Of a DNA stretch of 49,793 nt, positions 31,688 through 39,890 are shown piece after piece. Position 1 is the first letter of the stretch; each line of letters begins with the position of its first letter. Below the pieces are notes generated by a model, which saw nothing but the letters and a program-made list of their open reading frames with translations, made no database searches and was not told where the DNA came from. Location of the stretch: the NCBI GenBank assembly GCA_030430245.1, contig JAUIFY010000010.1:1-49793 (forward strand), written 5' to 3'. This DNA is from a bacterium (GTDB lineage Bacteria > Desulfobacterota > Binatia > UBA12015). A program made the position numbers and the translations under genes.

Positions 31688-31761
31688 GCGGCCCCGGGAC
31701 CGTGATTGACATTCCGAGGTCCGGCGGGGATGGTCCGCCCGCGAGGCAGCGGAGCCGTGCC

Positions 31762-32655
31762 GTGCTGTACTACGTTCTTCCGGGAGCCGGGATCTACGGT
31801 GGAGTCAAGAAAGGATTCCACTGCGCGGATCTCCTGACCGAAGCGGGGCATCCCTGCACCGTCGCGACACCGGAGGCGGAACGCCCGGCGTGGTTCCCCA
31901 CGCGTTGCGACGTCATCACGCACGATGCGCTGCGCGAGCGCTGTCGACGAGAGGACACCCTCCTGTTCTCGTGCCCCGCCGACGCTCCGCTCGTCGACGC
32001 GCTTCCCGCCGGGCGCAAGATCGTGCACATGCAGGGCGCGAACACGCCGGCCGATCACGCGTTGTTCGACCCCGCCCGCGGGTACGAGTTCGTCTCCCAC
32101 GGACTGCACATGACCCACGAGCTCCTGCGACACGGGCGCGTCGCGGCCGCCGTTCCCATGGGAATCCCCGACGTCTTTCGCTGGCGCGGAGAAGCGAAGC
32201 GGCCGCTTCGGATCGCCGTCATGCCGCGAAAGGGCGCCGCGACGCTCGACGCCGTGCGCGGAAGTCTGCCGCCGGGGGCGGAGCTGGCCCTTCTCGACGG
32301 GCTCGCGGAGCACGAGGTCGCCGCCGCGCTGAAGGGCTCCGACGTGTTCCTCGCCATCTCCCCCGACGAGGCCTTCGGCCTTCCTCCGCTCGAGGCGATG
32401 TGCGCCGGCTGCTGCGTGGTCGGCTATCCGGGCGTGGGAGGGTTCGAGTTCCTCCGCCACCGCGACACGGCGTGGGTCGTCGCGAACGGAGACGTCGACG
32501 GATTGATCGGCGCGCTGCGCCACGTGTGCACGCATCCGGCCCTCCGCGATGCACTCCGCCGACGCGGCCTCGCGCTCTCCGCCGCCTACACGCTGGAGCG
32601 CGAGCGCGAGTTCCTCCTCCGCGCGCTCGACCTGGGGGACGAGGAGGACGCCTGA
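31762..32655 (+). CDS. Glycosyltransferase, GT4-like (GT-B fold), first gene of the glycan island
   Basis: The proposed product is 297 residues from GTG 31762, which is preceded by GGAG with a 7-base gap; an in-frame GTG at 31702 would add 20 residues with no recognisable fold. The N-terminus MLYYVLPGAGIYGGVKKGFH is the typical first strand and glycine-rich loop of a GT-B donor/acceptor domain. The C-terminal Rossmann part contains FLAISPDEAFGLPPLEAMCA, where E-x7-E (Glu in DEAFG and Glu in PLEAM) binds the nucleotide-sugar. The protein is shorter than usual GT4 enzymes (about 350-400). It should act in the cytoplasm or at the inner membrane. It is followed by the radical SAM gene after 1 bp. 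Confidence 0.8.
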   Translation: MLYYVLPGAGIYGGVKKGFHCADLLTEAGHPCTVATPEAERPAWFPTRCDVITHDALRERCRREDTLLFSCPADAPLVDALPAGRKIVHMQGANTPADHALFDPARGYEFVSHGLHMTHELLRHGRVAAAVPMGIPDVFRWRGEAKRPLRIAVMPRKGAATLDAVRGSLPPGAELALLDGLAEHEVAAALKGSDVFLAISPDEAFGLPPLEAMCAGCCVVGYPGVGGFEFLRHRDTAWVVANGDVDGLIGALRHVCTHPALRDALRRRGLALSAAYTLEREREFLLRALDLGDEEDA

Positions 32656-32656
32656 C

Positions 32657-34195
32657 GTGCGCCGGCTCTGGCTCGATCTCGGAGATCTCGGCGCCTTCGT
32701 CGACGCCGGCGGTCCGTTCGAGCGCTGGCAGGACCACGGCCTCGGACTGCTCCGGACGATCCTCGCGCGCAGCGACGTCGCGACCGACGTCGCGTCGACG
32801 CGGGCTCTCCACCGCCTCGACGATCTCGCGCCGATCGTCGCCGGCTACGACGTGCTCCTCATGAACGTGCGCAGCTATACCTTCCCGTTCGCGCGCGAGG
32901 CCGCTCGGATCTTCAAGCGCGTGAATCCCCGGGGCGTCGTCGTGACGGGAGGCATGCACGCCACGGTCGCGCCGGAGGAGATGGAAGCGGTGCCGGAGAT
33001 CGACCACATCGTGTCGGGTGCCGGAGAGGGCGTCATCGTCGACGTCGCGCGCGAGCCGACGGCGCATCCGAGGCGCATCGCCGGCGTCGCCGCGCGCTCG
33101 ATGGACGACTGGCCGATGGTCGATCGGACGCTCTGGCCGAACCCGCGCCGCGCCGACTTCCCGTGGCCGCTCGAGCCCGAGTGCGGCTGGGGCCCCGGGC
33201 CCGTCGCGACGATCCTGACGAGCCGGGTGTGTCCGTGGCAATGCGCCTTCTGCAACGAGGCCTCCTTCATCTCCCCGATGGGCCGCAAGAGCCCCGGCGC
33301 GGTCATCGACGAGCTGAACTGGCTCGACCGGCGCTTCGGCCCGCTCGGCTCCCTCGTGATCCACGACTCGATGTTCTTCCAACAGCCGTCCTGGCTGCGC
33401 GAATGGCTCGAGCTCTACCCGCGCCGCGCACGCACGCGTTGGCCCTACTGGGCCGCGGCGCGGTCCGACACGGTGCGGCGGTGGCCCGACCTGTTCGAGG
33501 CGCTGGTGCGGGAGACCGGCTGGCGGACGATCTCGATCGGTTTCGAAGCGGGGAGCGACCGGATGCTCCGAGTGCTGAACAAGGAGTGCACGGCGGAAGA
33601 CAACCACTTCACGATCGATCTCGTGAACCGGATCGGCGACGACCTCGTCCGTCGCGGAGAGCCCCCTCCGGTCTTCTGGGCGAACGTGATGCTGGGCATT
33701 CCGGGCGAGACCCGCGAAGAAGCGTTCGACACCATGCGCATGGTTCGGGCGATGCGCTACCGCCAACTCTCGCCGGCCTTCTACGCCCCGTATCCGGGCT
33801 CGGCGCTCGGCTACCAGCTGATCGCCGAGGAGCGAAGCCTGCTCACCAAAGACGCCTACCACCGGTATCCGCACGACGAGAAGGTGCGCGGGGTCGACTA
33901 CGCCTTCTACCGCGACCTGCTCTCCGGGCGCTACGACGCGGAGATCGACGCGAGGGAGATTCCCGCGTGGACGAGCGAGCGGGTCGTCGATCGGGCGCCT
34001 TCGCGCTTCTATCTGTTCGACGCAGGAGACGAACGCGGGAAGCTCGCGTACGGGGCCTCTCCCGACGACGCGCTGGAGACGATGCGCGCACGGCTCCCGC
34101 CCGAGGCCCGGGCCGAGATCGATGCGCTCGACCCGAAGCGACACCGCGTCGTCCGCCAGCGCGATCTTCTCCGCCACCGCGACGAGCTCGGCTGA
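32657..34195 (+). CDS. Radical SAM protein with N-terminal B12-binding-like domain (BchE/class B type)
   Basis: A 512-residue protein starting at GTG 32657, nine bases after GAGGAGG. Residues about 1-160 resemble a cobalamin-binding Rossmann domain, with VVVTGGMHATVAPEE and VSGAGEG, but the DxHxxG loop that binds the cobalt is not visible. The radical SAM core carries C192-PWQ-C196-AF-C199 (CxxxCxxC) for the 4Fe-4S cluster, followed by GFEAGSDRMLRVLNKECT and NVMLGIPGETREEA, standard SAM-barrel segments. Such enzymes methylate, rearrange or cyclise unreactive carbons. Because it lies inside a glycosyltransferase operon, modification of a sugar or lipid acceptor is inferred. Its neighbour starts 2 bases after its stop. 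Confidence 0.88.
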   Translation: MRRLWLDLGDLGAFVDAGGPFERWQDHGLGLLRTILARSDVATDVASTRALHRLDDLAPIVAGYDVLLMNVRSYTFPFAREAARIFKRVNPRGVVVTGGMHATVAPEEMEAVPEIDHIVSGAGEGVIVDVAREPTAHPRRIAGVAARSMDDWPMVDRTLWPNPRRADFPWPLEPECGWGPGPVATILTSRVCPWQCAFCNEASFISPMGRKSPGAVIDELNWLDRRFGPLGSLVIHDSMFFQQPSWLREWLELYPRRARTRWPYWAAARSDTVRRWPDLFEALVRETGWRTISIGFEAGSDRMLRVLNKECTAEDNHFTIDLVNRIGDDLVRRGEPPPVFWANVMLGIPGETREEAFDTMRMVRAMRYRQLSPAFYAPYPGSALGYQLIAEERSLLTKDAYHRYPHDEKVRGVDYAFYRDLLSGRYDAEIDAREIPAWTSERVVDRAPSRFYLFDAGDERGKLAYGASPDDALETMRARLPPEARAEIDALDPKRHRVVRQRDLLRHRDELG

Positions 34196-34197
34196 AC

Positions 34198-35115
34198 GTG
34201 AAGATCCTGCTGACGAACTGGCACTACAGCATGCTCGGCGGGGCGCAGACGTGGGTCTACACCGTGGCGAAGCATCTGAGCACTCGCGGGCACGAGGTGA
34301 AGGTGTGGTCCGATGGGCTCGGGATCCTGGCCGAGAAGACCGCACCGTACGCGCGATGCTCGACGAACCTCGACGAGCTCGGCGCGTTCGACGTCGTCTG
34401 GGGGAGCCACCAGATCACCGGCCGGGTGCCGGCGACGGCCCCTCGCTGCCAGATCGTCCACGCGACCCAGAACCAGGATCAGGAGGCGCCCGTCCCCGGC
34501 CTGGACGACTACTTCGCGGTGTCCGACGAGGTGGCGACGTTCCTCGCGGAACGCGGCTTCCGGTGCGACGGCGTCGTGCGGCAGCCGATCGACGTGGAGC
34601 GCTTTCGGCCCCGGTCGCGGGTCCGCCCGTGGCCGCCGCGGGTCCTGTACTTCGGCAACTACCAGCGCTGGGTCCCGCTGGCGGCCGAGGCCTGCCGCCG
34701 GCTGCGGATCCCGTTCTCCGCCCTGGGCGGCCCGAAGGACGACGAGGGTCGACGCTGGGACGTCGAGGCCGCCCTGAACGAGGCGGACCTCGTCCTCGGG
34801 CAGACGCGCTGCGTCCTCGAAGCGATGGCGTGTGAGCGCAACGCGATCGTTTGCTCGGGGTGGGACCCCGCGCTCGGCTACGGGCTCGACGGGCTCGTCA
34901 CGCCGTCGCGGTACCGCTCGCTCGTCGCGACGAACCTGACCGGTAACGTGCGCCGGATCGTCCCGACGGTCGACGGACTCGTCGAAGAGATCCGGCGCTA
35001 CGACCCGAGCCTCGGCCCGGCGCTTCGCGCCCTCGTGGTCGACCATCACGCACCCGCGAACGCGATCGAGCCGCTCGTCCGCTGGACCCGCGCCGTCACC
35101 GGCCGGGAGCTCTGA
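34198..35115 (+). CDS. Glycosyltransferase (GT4-like)
   Basis: A 305-residue protein starting at GTG 34198. The N-terminus MKILLTNWHYSMLGGAQTW is the first strand and glycine loop of a GT-B enzyme. Mid-protein VWGSHQITGRVP and IVHATQNQDQEAP are donor-domain edge segments, and DLVLGQTRCVLEAMACERN places the nucleotide-sugar Glu of EAMA. The C-terminal part is short, so the fold seems minimal. There is no membrane segment. The protein differs from the preceding GT but has the same compact C-terminus, suggesting that both act on neighbouring sugars of one chain. It is preceded by the radical SAM gene and followed after 16 bp by another GT4. Confidence 0.8.
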   Translation: MKILLTNWHYSMLGGAQTWVYTVAKHLSTRGHEVKVWSDGLGILAEKTAPYARCSTNLDELGAFDVVWGSHQITGRVPATAPRCQIVHATQNQDQEAPVPGLDDYFAVSDEVATFLAERGFRCDGVVRQPIDVERFRPRSRVRPWPPRVLYFGNYQRWVPLAAEACRRLRIPFSALGGPKDDEGRRWDVEAALNEADLVLGQTRCVLEAMACERNAIVCSGWDPALGYGLDGLVTPSRYRSLVATNLTGNVRRIVPTVDGLVEEIRRYDPSLGPALRALVVDHHAPANAIEPLVRWTRAVTGREL

Positions 35116-35131
35116 GAGGCTCGCCATACCG

Positions 35132-36280
35132 ATGTCGCGCATCGGCGTCGATCTTCGCATCGTCCACTACGCCCGCACCGGGTTCCACCGGTACGCGCGC
35201 GGCCTCGTCCGAGCGCTCGCACGCGAGCGCGCGCGCACGAGCGACGCGGAGATCGTCCTCCTCACCCACCCGGACGACTCGTTCTTCGGCGGCCTCGTCC
35301 CCGAGCTCCGGCGCGTCGCGATCTCGACGCCGGTCTTCGACGAGCGCGAGGCGGTCGGGGTGCGGCGGGAGACCGAGGCCCTCGGGCTCGACGTCGTCCA
35401 CTTTCCCTTCTCGCTCTTTCCGGGACCGGTGTCCGCGCGTTCGGTGCTGACGATCCACGACGTGACCTGCCTCGAGCACCCCGACGCGATCGAGGATCGG
35501 TATCGGCCCCACTACCTCGACGCGGTCCGGCGCGCCGCCGAAGCCGACCTCATCCTCGCCGACTCCGATCGGGTCCGCGCCGCACTCGTCGAGACCGGTG
35601 TGCCCGCCGACCGCGTGCGCACCTGCGCACCGTGGACGCCGTTCGAGGGCGAGACGTTCGACGCCGAGGCGTTCGACGCCCGGGCGGGCGTCGACGGCGG
35701 GGGCGATCGCCTGCCGGCGGATCTTCGCGCGACGCCGTACCTCCTGTCGGTCGGCTCGCTCGAGCCCCGGAAAGACCTCACGACGCTCGTCGCCGCCTTC
35801 GACGCGCTTCGCGCGCGGCATGGGCGGCCTCTGCGCCTCGTGCTCGCGGGACACCACGGATGGAACAGCGAGCCCCTGCTCGCGAGAATCGACGCGAGCC
35901 CACACCGCGACGACATCGTGGTCCTGCGCGCGGCGGACGACCGGACCGTCCGGGCGCTGCTGCGCGCCTGCACGCTCTTCGTCTGCTGCTCGCTCCACGA
36001 GGGTTTCGGACTGCCGGTGCTGGAGGCCCTGGCCGAGCGCGCCTGCGTGGTCTCCACGCCGGTCCCGTCGCTCGTCGAAGCGGGCTTCCCCGCCGAAGGG
36101 CTCGTCACGCCCGGCTCGGCCGAAGCGCTCGCCACGCGACTGGGTCGTCTGCTCGACGACGACGGGGCGCGCCGGCGCCTCGCCGCGAAGGCCGCGGAGC
36201 GCGTCGGAGCGTTCTACCGCGCCCTCGACCCGGCGCGACTCGCGGCCTCGATTCCGATAGGAGAACGCCGACGGACATGA
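35132..36280 (+). CDS. Glycosyltransferase family 4
   Basis: A 382-residue GT-B enzyme of standard length. The N-terminus MSRIGVDLRIVHYARTGFH begins the acceptor domain, and VVHFPFSLFPGPVSARSVLT then IHDVTCLEHPDA form its conserved interior. The donor domain has SVGSLEPRKDLTTLVAAF, a strong GT4 signature, and then FVCCSLHEGFGLPVLEALAE, with the E-x7-E nucleotide-sugar site (Glu in HEGFG and Glu in VLEAL). The reaction transfers a sugar from a nucleotide donor with retention. The specific sugar is unknown. Its stop overlaps the start of the next gene (ATGA), indicating translational coupling. Confidence 0.88.
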   Translation: MSRIGVDLRIVHYARTGFHRYARGLVRALARERARTSDAEIVLLTHPDDSFFGGLVPELRRVAISTPVFDEREAVGVRRETEALGLDVVHFPFSLFPGPVSARSVLTIHDVTCLEHPDAIEDRYRPHYLDAVRRAAEADLILADSDRVRAALVETGVPADRVRTCAPWTPFEGETFDAEAFDARAGVDGGGDRLPADLRATPYLLSVGSLEPRKDLTTLVAAFDALRARHGRPLRLVLAGHHGWNSEPLLARIDASPHRDDIVVLRAADDRTVRALLRACTLFVCCSLHEGFGLPVLEALAERACVVSTPVPSLVEAGFPAEGLVTPGSAEALATRLGRLLDDDGARRRLAAKAAERVGAFYRALDPARLAASIPIGERRRT

Positions 36281-37086
36281 GAGGAGCGGTGCAGATCCAC
36301 TGTGACGAGAAGCGCGGAGTCCGCCGCCTTCGCGTCGCCGACAAGACGGTCGTGCTCGGACGAATCCACTACGACGCGCATTCGGCGCGGCGGATCGGCC
36401 CGCTCTATACCCCGATCGCGAACACGGAGCTGGACCCGTTCTTCGAATCGTCGGTGATCGAGCGCGTGCTCTCGCGCCGGCTCGGGGCCGGGGCGGACTA
36501 CCTCGGCGTGCTCTCGTGGAAGTTCCGCGCGAAGATCCCTCTCTCGCCGCGCGTGATCCTCACGCGCATGGCTCGTGACGCGTTCTCCGCCGACGTGTAC
36601 TCGTTCTTCGGCCGCATCCGCTCGCACCGACCGTGGCCGCTCGCGGAGGAGAAGCATCCGGGGATCCTCCGCGCGGCGTCCCTGCTGATGAAGCGCCTCG
36701 ACATCGACGTCGACCTCGAGCGCCTAGAAGCTCCCGTGATCCACCAGAACCACTTCATCTGCCGCGCTCGCGCCTACGCCCGCTTCGGCCGCGAGCTGCT
36801 CGGCCCCGCGCTCGGGGCGATGCGAGATCCGCGCGACGCGTCACTCCGGCGGCTGCTCCGCCGCGATGCCGGCTACGACGACGCGCGCTTCGGCCCGGCC
36901 GACCTGCGCGCGCTCTTCGGCCGACCGCACTTCTGCCTGCACCCCTTTCTCGCCGAGCGCCTCTTCAGCACGTGGCTCGGCCTGCACCCCGAGCTCCGCG
37001 TCCGTCACGTGTGGCACGGGCGCTTCGTCGAGCCGGCGAACGTGCCCCACGAGCCCGAGATGCGGCTCTCGCGAGCGACCGCATGA
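36277..37086 (+). CDS. Conserved protein of glycosyltransferase clusters, function unknown
   Basis: A 269-residue soluble protein, start ATG 36277 in an ATGA overlap with the upstream gene. It contains IHYDAHSARRIGPLYTPIAN, then YLGVLSWKFRAKIPLS and APVIHQNHFICRARAYARFG, and ends FLAERLFSTWLGLHPEL. The order (F-SWKF-x-x-K near residue 75, and a Asn-x-Phe-x-x-x-R segment near 165) appears in uncharacterised proteins of polysaccharide loci, some of which are annotated as putative glycosyltransferases. No DxD or E-x7-E site is obvious. It is translationally coupled on both sides, so it should act in the same pathway as its neighbours. I do not assign a reaction. Confidence 0.7.
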   Translation: MRGAVQIHCDEKRGVRRLRVADKTVVLGRIHYDAHSARRIGPLYTPIANTELDPFFESSVIERVLSRRLGAGADYLGVLSWKFRAKIPLSPRVILTRMARDAFSADVYSFFGRIRSHRPWPLAEEKHPGILRAASLLMKRLDIDVDLERLEAPVIHQNHFICRARAYARFGRELLGPALGAMRDPRDASLRRLLRRDAGYDDARFGPADLRALFGRPHFCLHPFLAERLFSTWLGLHPELRVRHVWHGRFVEPANVPHEPEMRLSRATA

Positions 37087-38147
37087 GAGTCGCGCTGTTC
37101 GCCCCCACCGCGCGACGCTGCGGAATCGCGGACTACGTGCGCGACCTCCGCCCGCACCTCGAGCGTCGCTGCGACGTCGTCGTGGTAGCGGCGGACGGCC
37201 GCCCCGACGCCACGGACTTCGCCGGACTCGGCACGGTGATGAACGACGCGGACGTGGCGCACGTCCAATACGAGCACGCCTTCTTCTGCGAGAACGACGC
37301 CCCCGCCGACGACGTCGCGCGATTCCTGGGACAGATCACGATCCCCGTCGTGATGACGATGCACTGCCCTCCTCTCGACGACGACGCCTGGCGGCCGATC
37401 CTCGACCGGCCCGACACGACCTGGATCGCGCACGCCGCGTCCGTCTCGAACGCGCTCCGGGCACGGTGCGCACGCGGCGTGGTCGACCAGACGCCCCTGC
37501 CCACGTCGCATCGGCCGACGGCGAGCGAGGAGGCGATCCGCTCCTTCCGCGAGGCACACGGGCTCGGCCGCCGGCGCGTCGTCGCGATCTTCGGATTCAC
37601 CAAGCGGCACAAGGGCTACGTGCTCGCGGTCGAGGCGCTTCGGGCGATGCCGGACGACGTGGTCCTCCTCATCGCGGGCGGGCCCCAGGACGCGCGTGAC
37701 GCGGCCGCCCTCGCCGACGCGCGCGATCGCGCCGCGGCGTGCGGCGTCTCCGAGCGCGTTCGGGTGACGGGATATCTGGCCGGACCCGACGTGCCCGTGG
37801 CCCTCGGCGCGAGCGACGTGGTCCTCGCGCCGTACGAGCTCGCGCACGGCTCGGCATCCCTGGCGGCGGCGCTCGGGTGCGAGCGCCCGGTCGTCGCGAC
37901 CGCGCTGCCCTCGTTCCGCGACATCGAAGCCGCGTTCGGCTGCCTGCAGCTCTTCGAGCCACGCGACGGTCGGGCGCTCGCCGAAGCGACCCGGCACCTC
38001 CTCTCGGACGCGGCCTCGCGACGACGACGGATCGCCGGAGCACGGAGGTACCGCGCCGCGCACGGGTTCGACGCACTCGCCGAACGACTCCACCGGCACG
38101 GCGCGCGTCTCGCCGGCCGGCGTGCGCGCGCCGCGGGGGCGGCCTGA
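37083..38147 (+). CDS. Glycosyltransferase family 4
   Basis: A 354-residue GT-B enzyme, coupled to the upstream gene by an ATGA overlap at 37083. The N-terminus MRVALFAPTARRCGIADYVR has the G-(I/V)-A-D-Y sequence found in acceptor-binding loops of many GT4 mannosyl- and glucosyltransferases. The donor domain reads VAIFGFTKRHKGYVLAVEAL, where F-x-x-x-K-x-x-K-G is the usual phosphate-binding strand, and later VLAPYELAHGSASLAAALGC. The second Glu of the E-x7-E motif is replaced by Ser/Ala (AHGSASLAAAL), so donor binding may be unusual. There is no membrane helix. It is followed by the GT2 pair starting at 38149. Confidence 0.83.
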   Translation: MRVALFAPTARRCGIADYVRDLRPHLERRCDVVVVAADGRPDATDFAGLGTVMNDADVAHVQYEHAFFCENDAPADDVARFLGQITIPVVMTMHCPPLDDDAWRPILDRPDTTWIAHAASVSNALRARCARGVVDQTPLPTSHRPTASEEAIRSFREAHGLGRRRVVAIFGFTKRHKGYVLAVEALRAMPDDVVLLIAGGPQDARDAAALADARDRAAACGVSERVRVTGYLAGPDVPVALGASDVVLAPYELAHGSASLAAALGCERPVVATALPSFRDIEAAFGCLQLFEPRDGRALAEATRHLLSDAASRRRRIAGARRYRAAHGFDALAERLHRHGARLAGRRARAAGAA

Positions 38148-38148
38148 G

Positions 38149-38913
38149 ATGGGGATCTCGGCGGTCGTTCTCACGAGGAACTCCGAGCGCCACCTCGCGG
38201 CCTGCCTCGAGAGCCTCCGGTGGGTCGACGAGGTCGTCGCGCTCGACGACGCGAGCGACGACTCGACCCGCGCGATCCTCGAGGCCTACGGGTGCCGCGT
38301 GTACGACCAACCGACGGAGCTCATCCGCCGTCACAACGGGAACTTCGACGTCGCCCGGAACCGCGGCTTCGAGCTCGCGCGCGAGCCGTGGATCCTCGTC
38401 GTCGACTCGGACGAGATCGTGACGGAGCCGCTGCGCGCCGAGATCCTCGGCGCGGTGACCCGCGACGCGCGTCGCGCCTACGCGCTGCCGCGGCGGAACC
38501 GGATCCTCGGCCGCTTCTCCCGGCTCCTGGGCGAGGACTTCCAGCTGAGGCTCTTCCCGAAGGGCTGCGCCCGGTACCGGGGTACGCTGCTCGATGCGCG
38601 ACCGGACGTGACCTGCCCGGTCGAGCACCTGAGCGCGCCGCTCGTTCACCTGCAGTCCGACTCGTGGAGCGCCCTCCTCCGAAAGCTCGACGAGAAGACC
38701 TCCCAACGGGCACGGGCGCTGCACGCGGCCGGCGAGGCACGAGCCGAGGCGGCCTGGCCGCTCTTCGTCCACACGTTCCGGTTCTACCACCTGGAGCAGG
38801 GAGCCCGCGCCGAGGGCCTCCGCGGCGCGCTGCTCGCCGCGCTCTACGCCGCGTATCCCGCGATCACGCAGGCGAAGCTGCGGCGTCTTCAGCGCGGAGG
38901 CGCGCCGCGATGA
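38149..38913 (+). CDS. Glycosyltransferase family 2 (WaaE/KdtX-like)
   Basis: A 254-residue inverting GT-A enzyme. The N-terminus MGISAVVLTRNSERHLAACL is the UDP-binding strand of GT2, and VALDDASDDSTRAIL and ARNRGFELA follow. The metal-binding D-x-D region is VVDSDEIVTEPL. After this the sequence resembles WaaE/KdtX proteins, which add a sugar to the lipopolysaccharide core: PRRNRILGRFSRLLGEDFQL and the WPLFVHTFRFYH end. Only 1 base separates it from the preceding gene. A sugar transfer onto a lipid or polysaccharide acceptor at the membrane is expected. The exact sugar cannot be inferred. Confidence 0.86.
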   Translation: MGISAVVLTRNSERHLAACLESLRWVDEVVALDDASDDSTRAILEAYGCRVYDQPTELIRRHNGNFDVARNRGFELAREPWILVVDSDEIVTEPLRAEILGAVTRDARRAYALPRRNRILGRFSRLLGEDFQLRLFPKGCARYRGTLLDARPDVTCPVEHLSAPLVHLQSDSWSALLRKLDEKTSQRARALHAAGEARAEAAWPLFVHTFRFYHLEQGARAEGLRGALLAALYAAYPAITQAKLRRLQRGGAPR

Positions 38914-39890
38914 CCGCGCGCGTCGACGTGATCGTGGTGACCCATCGGAGTCGGGAGCACGTGGGCCCATGCCTGGACTCGGTCGCGGCGTCGGACGGTG
39001 TCGGGGACCTCGACGTGGTCGTGATCGACAACGCGTCGGACGACGGCACGGCGACGGCCGCACGCGCCCACCCGTCCGCGCCCCGCGTCGTCGCCAACCG
39101 CCACAACCGGGGCTTCGCCGCCGCGTGCAACCAGGGCGTCGCCGCGACCGCGGGCGACTACGTCCTGCTCCTGAATCCCGACGCGCGGCTCCGACCCGAC
39201 ACGCTGTCGCGTCTCGTCCGACACCTGGAAGCACACCCCGCGGCGGCGATCGCCGGGCCGCGCCTGCTGAACGAAAGGGGCACCCTGCAGCCGCAGATTT
39301 CGGCGACCGGCCTCTTCCCCTCGTTTCCGCAAGCGCTCCACGAGTACACCCGGCTGGGTCGCCTGCGCCCCGAGTCGCACTGGCACGCCGAGTACTTCCT
39401 CACACGCTGGGACCGCCGGACGACGAGAGCCGTCGCCATGATCCAGGGCGCCTGCCTGCTCGTGCGCCGGTCCGTCCTCGAGGAGCTCGGGGCCTTCGAC
39501 GAGCGGTTCTTCCTCTACTTCGAGGAGACCGACCTGTGTAAGCGGGTGGCCGATCGCGGCTGGGAGACCCACTACGTCGGCGACGCCGCCGCGGTGCACA
39601 TCGGAAGCCAGAGCTCGTCGGACGGGCGCCCGTCGGCGCACCACTTCATCTCGAGCCTCTATCGCTTCCACCGAAAGCACTACGGCCTCGCGGAGGCCGC
39701 CGCCCTCTGGGTGATCCTCATGCCGTACCACGCACTGCGCGCGGCGCGGCTCACCTCGCGTCTGCCGTTCCAGGCGGGCGATGCGGTCCTGCGCGAGGAT
39801 CTTCGAACGGCGCGTGAGCGGTTCAAGGCCCACTGGAGCCTCCTGCGCGACGCCGCGCGACGACCGCCCCGAGCGGAGGCACGCTCGTGA
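38910..39890 (+). CDS. Glycosyltransferase family 2 (rhamnosyltransferase-like)
   Basis: A 326-residue GT-A enzyme whose ATG overlaps the preceding stop (ATGA). Key segments are VIVVTHRSREHVGPCLDSV, then VVVIDNASDDGTAT and NRGFAAACNQGVA, and LLLNPDARLRPDTL as the metal-binding DxD-type site. The FFLYFEETDLCKRVADRGW segment is a hallmark of the rhamnosyltransferase-like/WcaA-type subgroup (ED-like base in FEETD). The C-terminus has a hydrophobic amphipathic segment (AAALWVILMPYHALRAAR) that may anchor it to the membrane. It precedes the ABC exporter by a GTGA overlap, so export is coupled with the last transfer step (inference). Confidence 0.86.
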   Translation: MTARVDVIVVTHRSREHVGPCLDSVAASDGVGDLDVVVIDNASDDGTATAARAHPSAPRVVANRHNRGFAAACNQGVAATAGDYVLLLNPDARLRPDTLSRLVRHLEAHPAAAIAGPRLLNERGTLQPQISATGLFPSFPQALHEYTRLGRLRPESHWHAEYFLTRWDRRTTRAVAMIQGACLLVRRSVLEELGAFDERFFLYFEETDLCKRVADRGWETHYVGDAAAVHIGSQSSSDGRPSAHHFISSLYRFHRKHYGLAEAAALWVILMPYHALRAARLTSRLPFQAGDAVLREDLRTARERFKAHWSLLRDAARRPPRAEARS

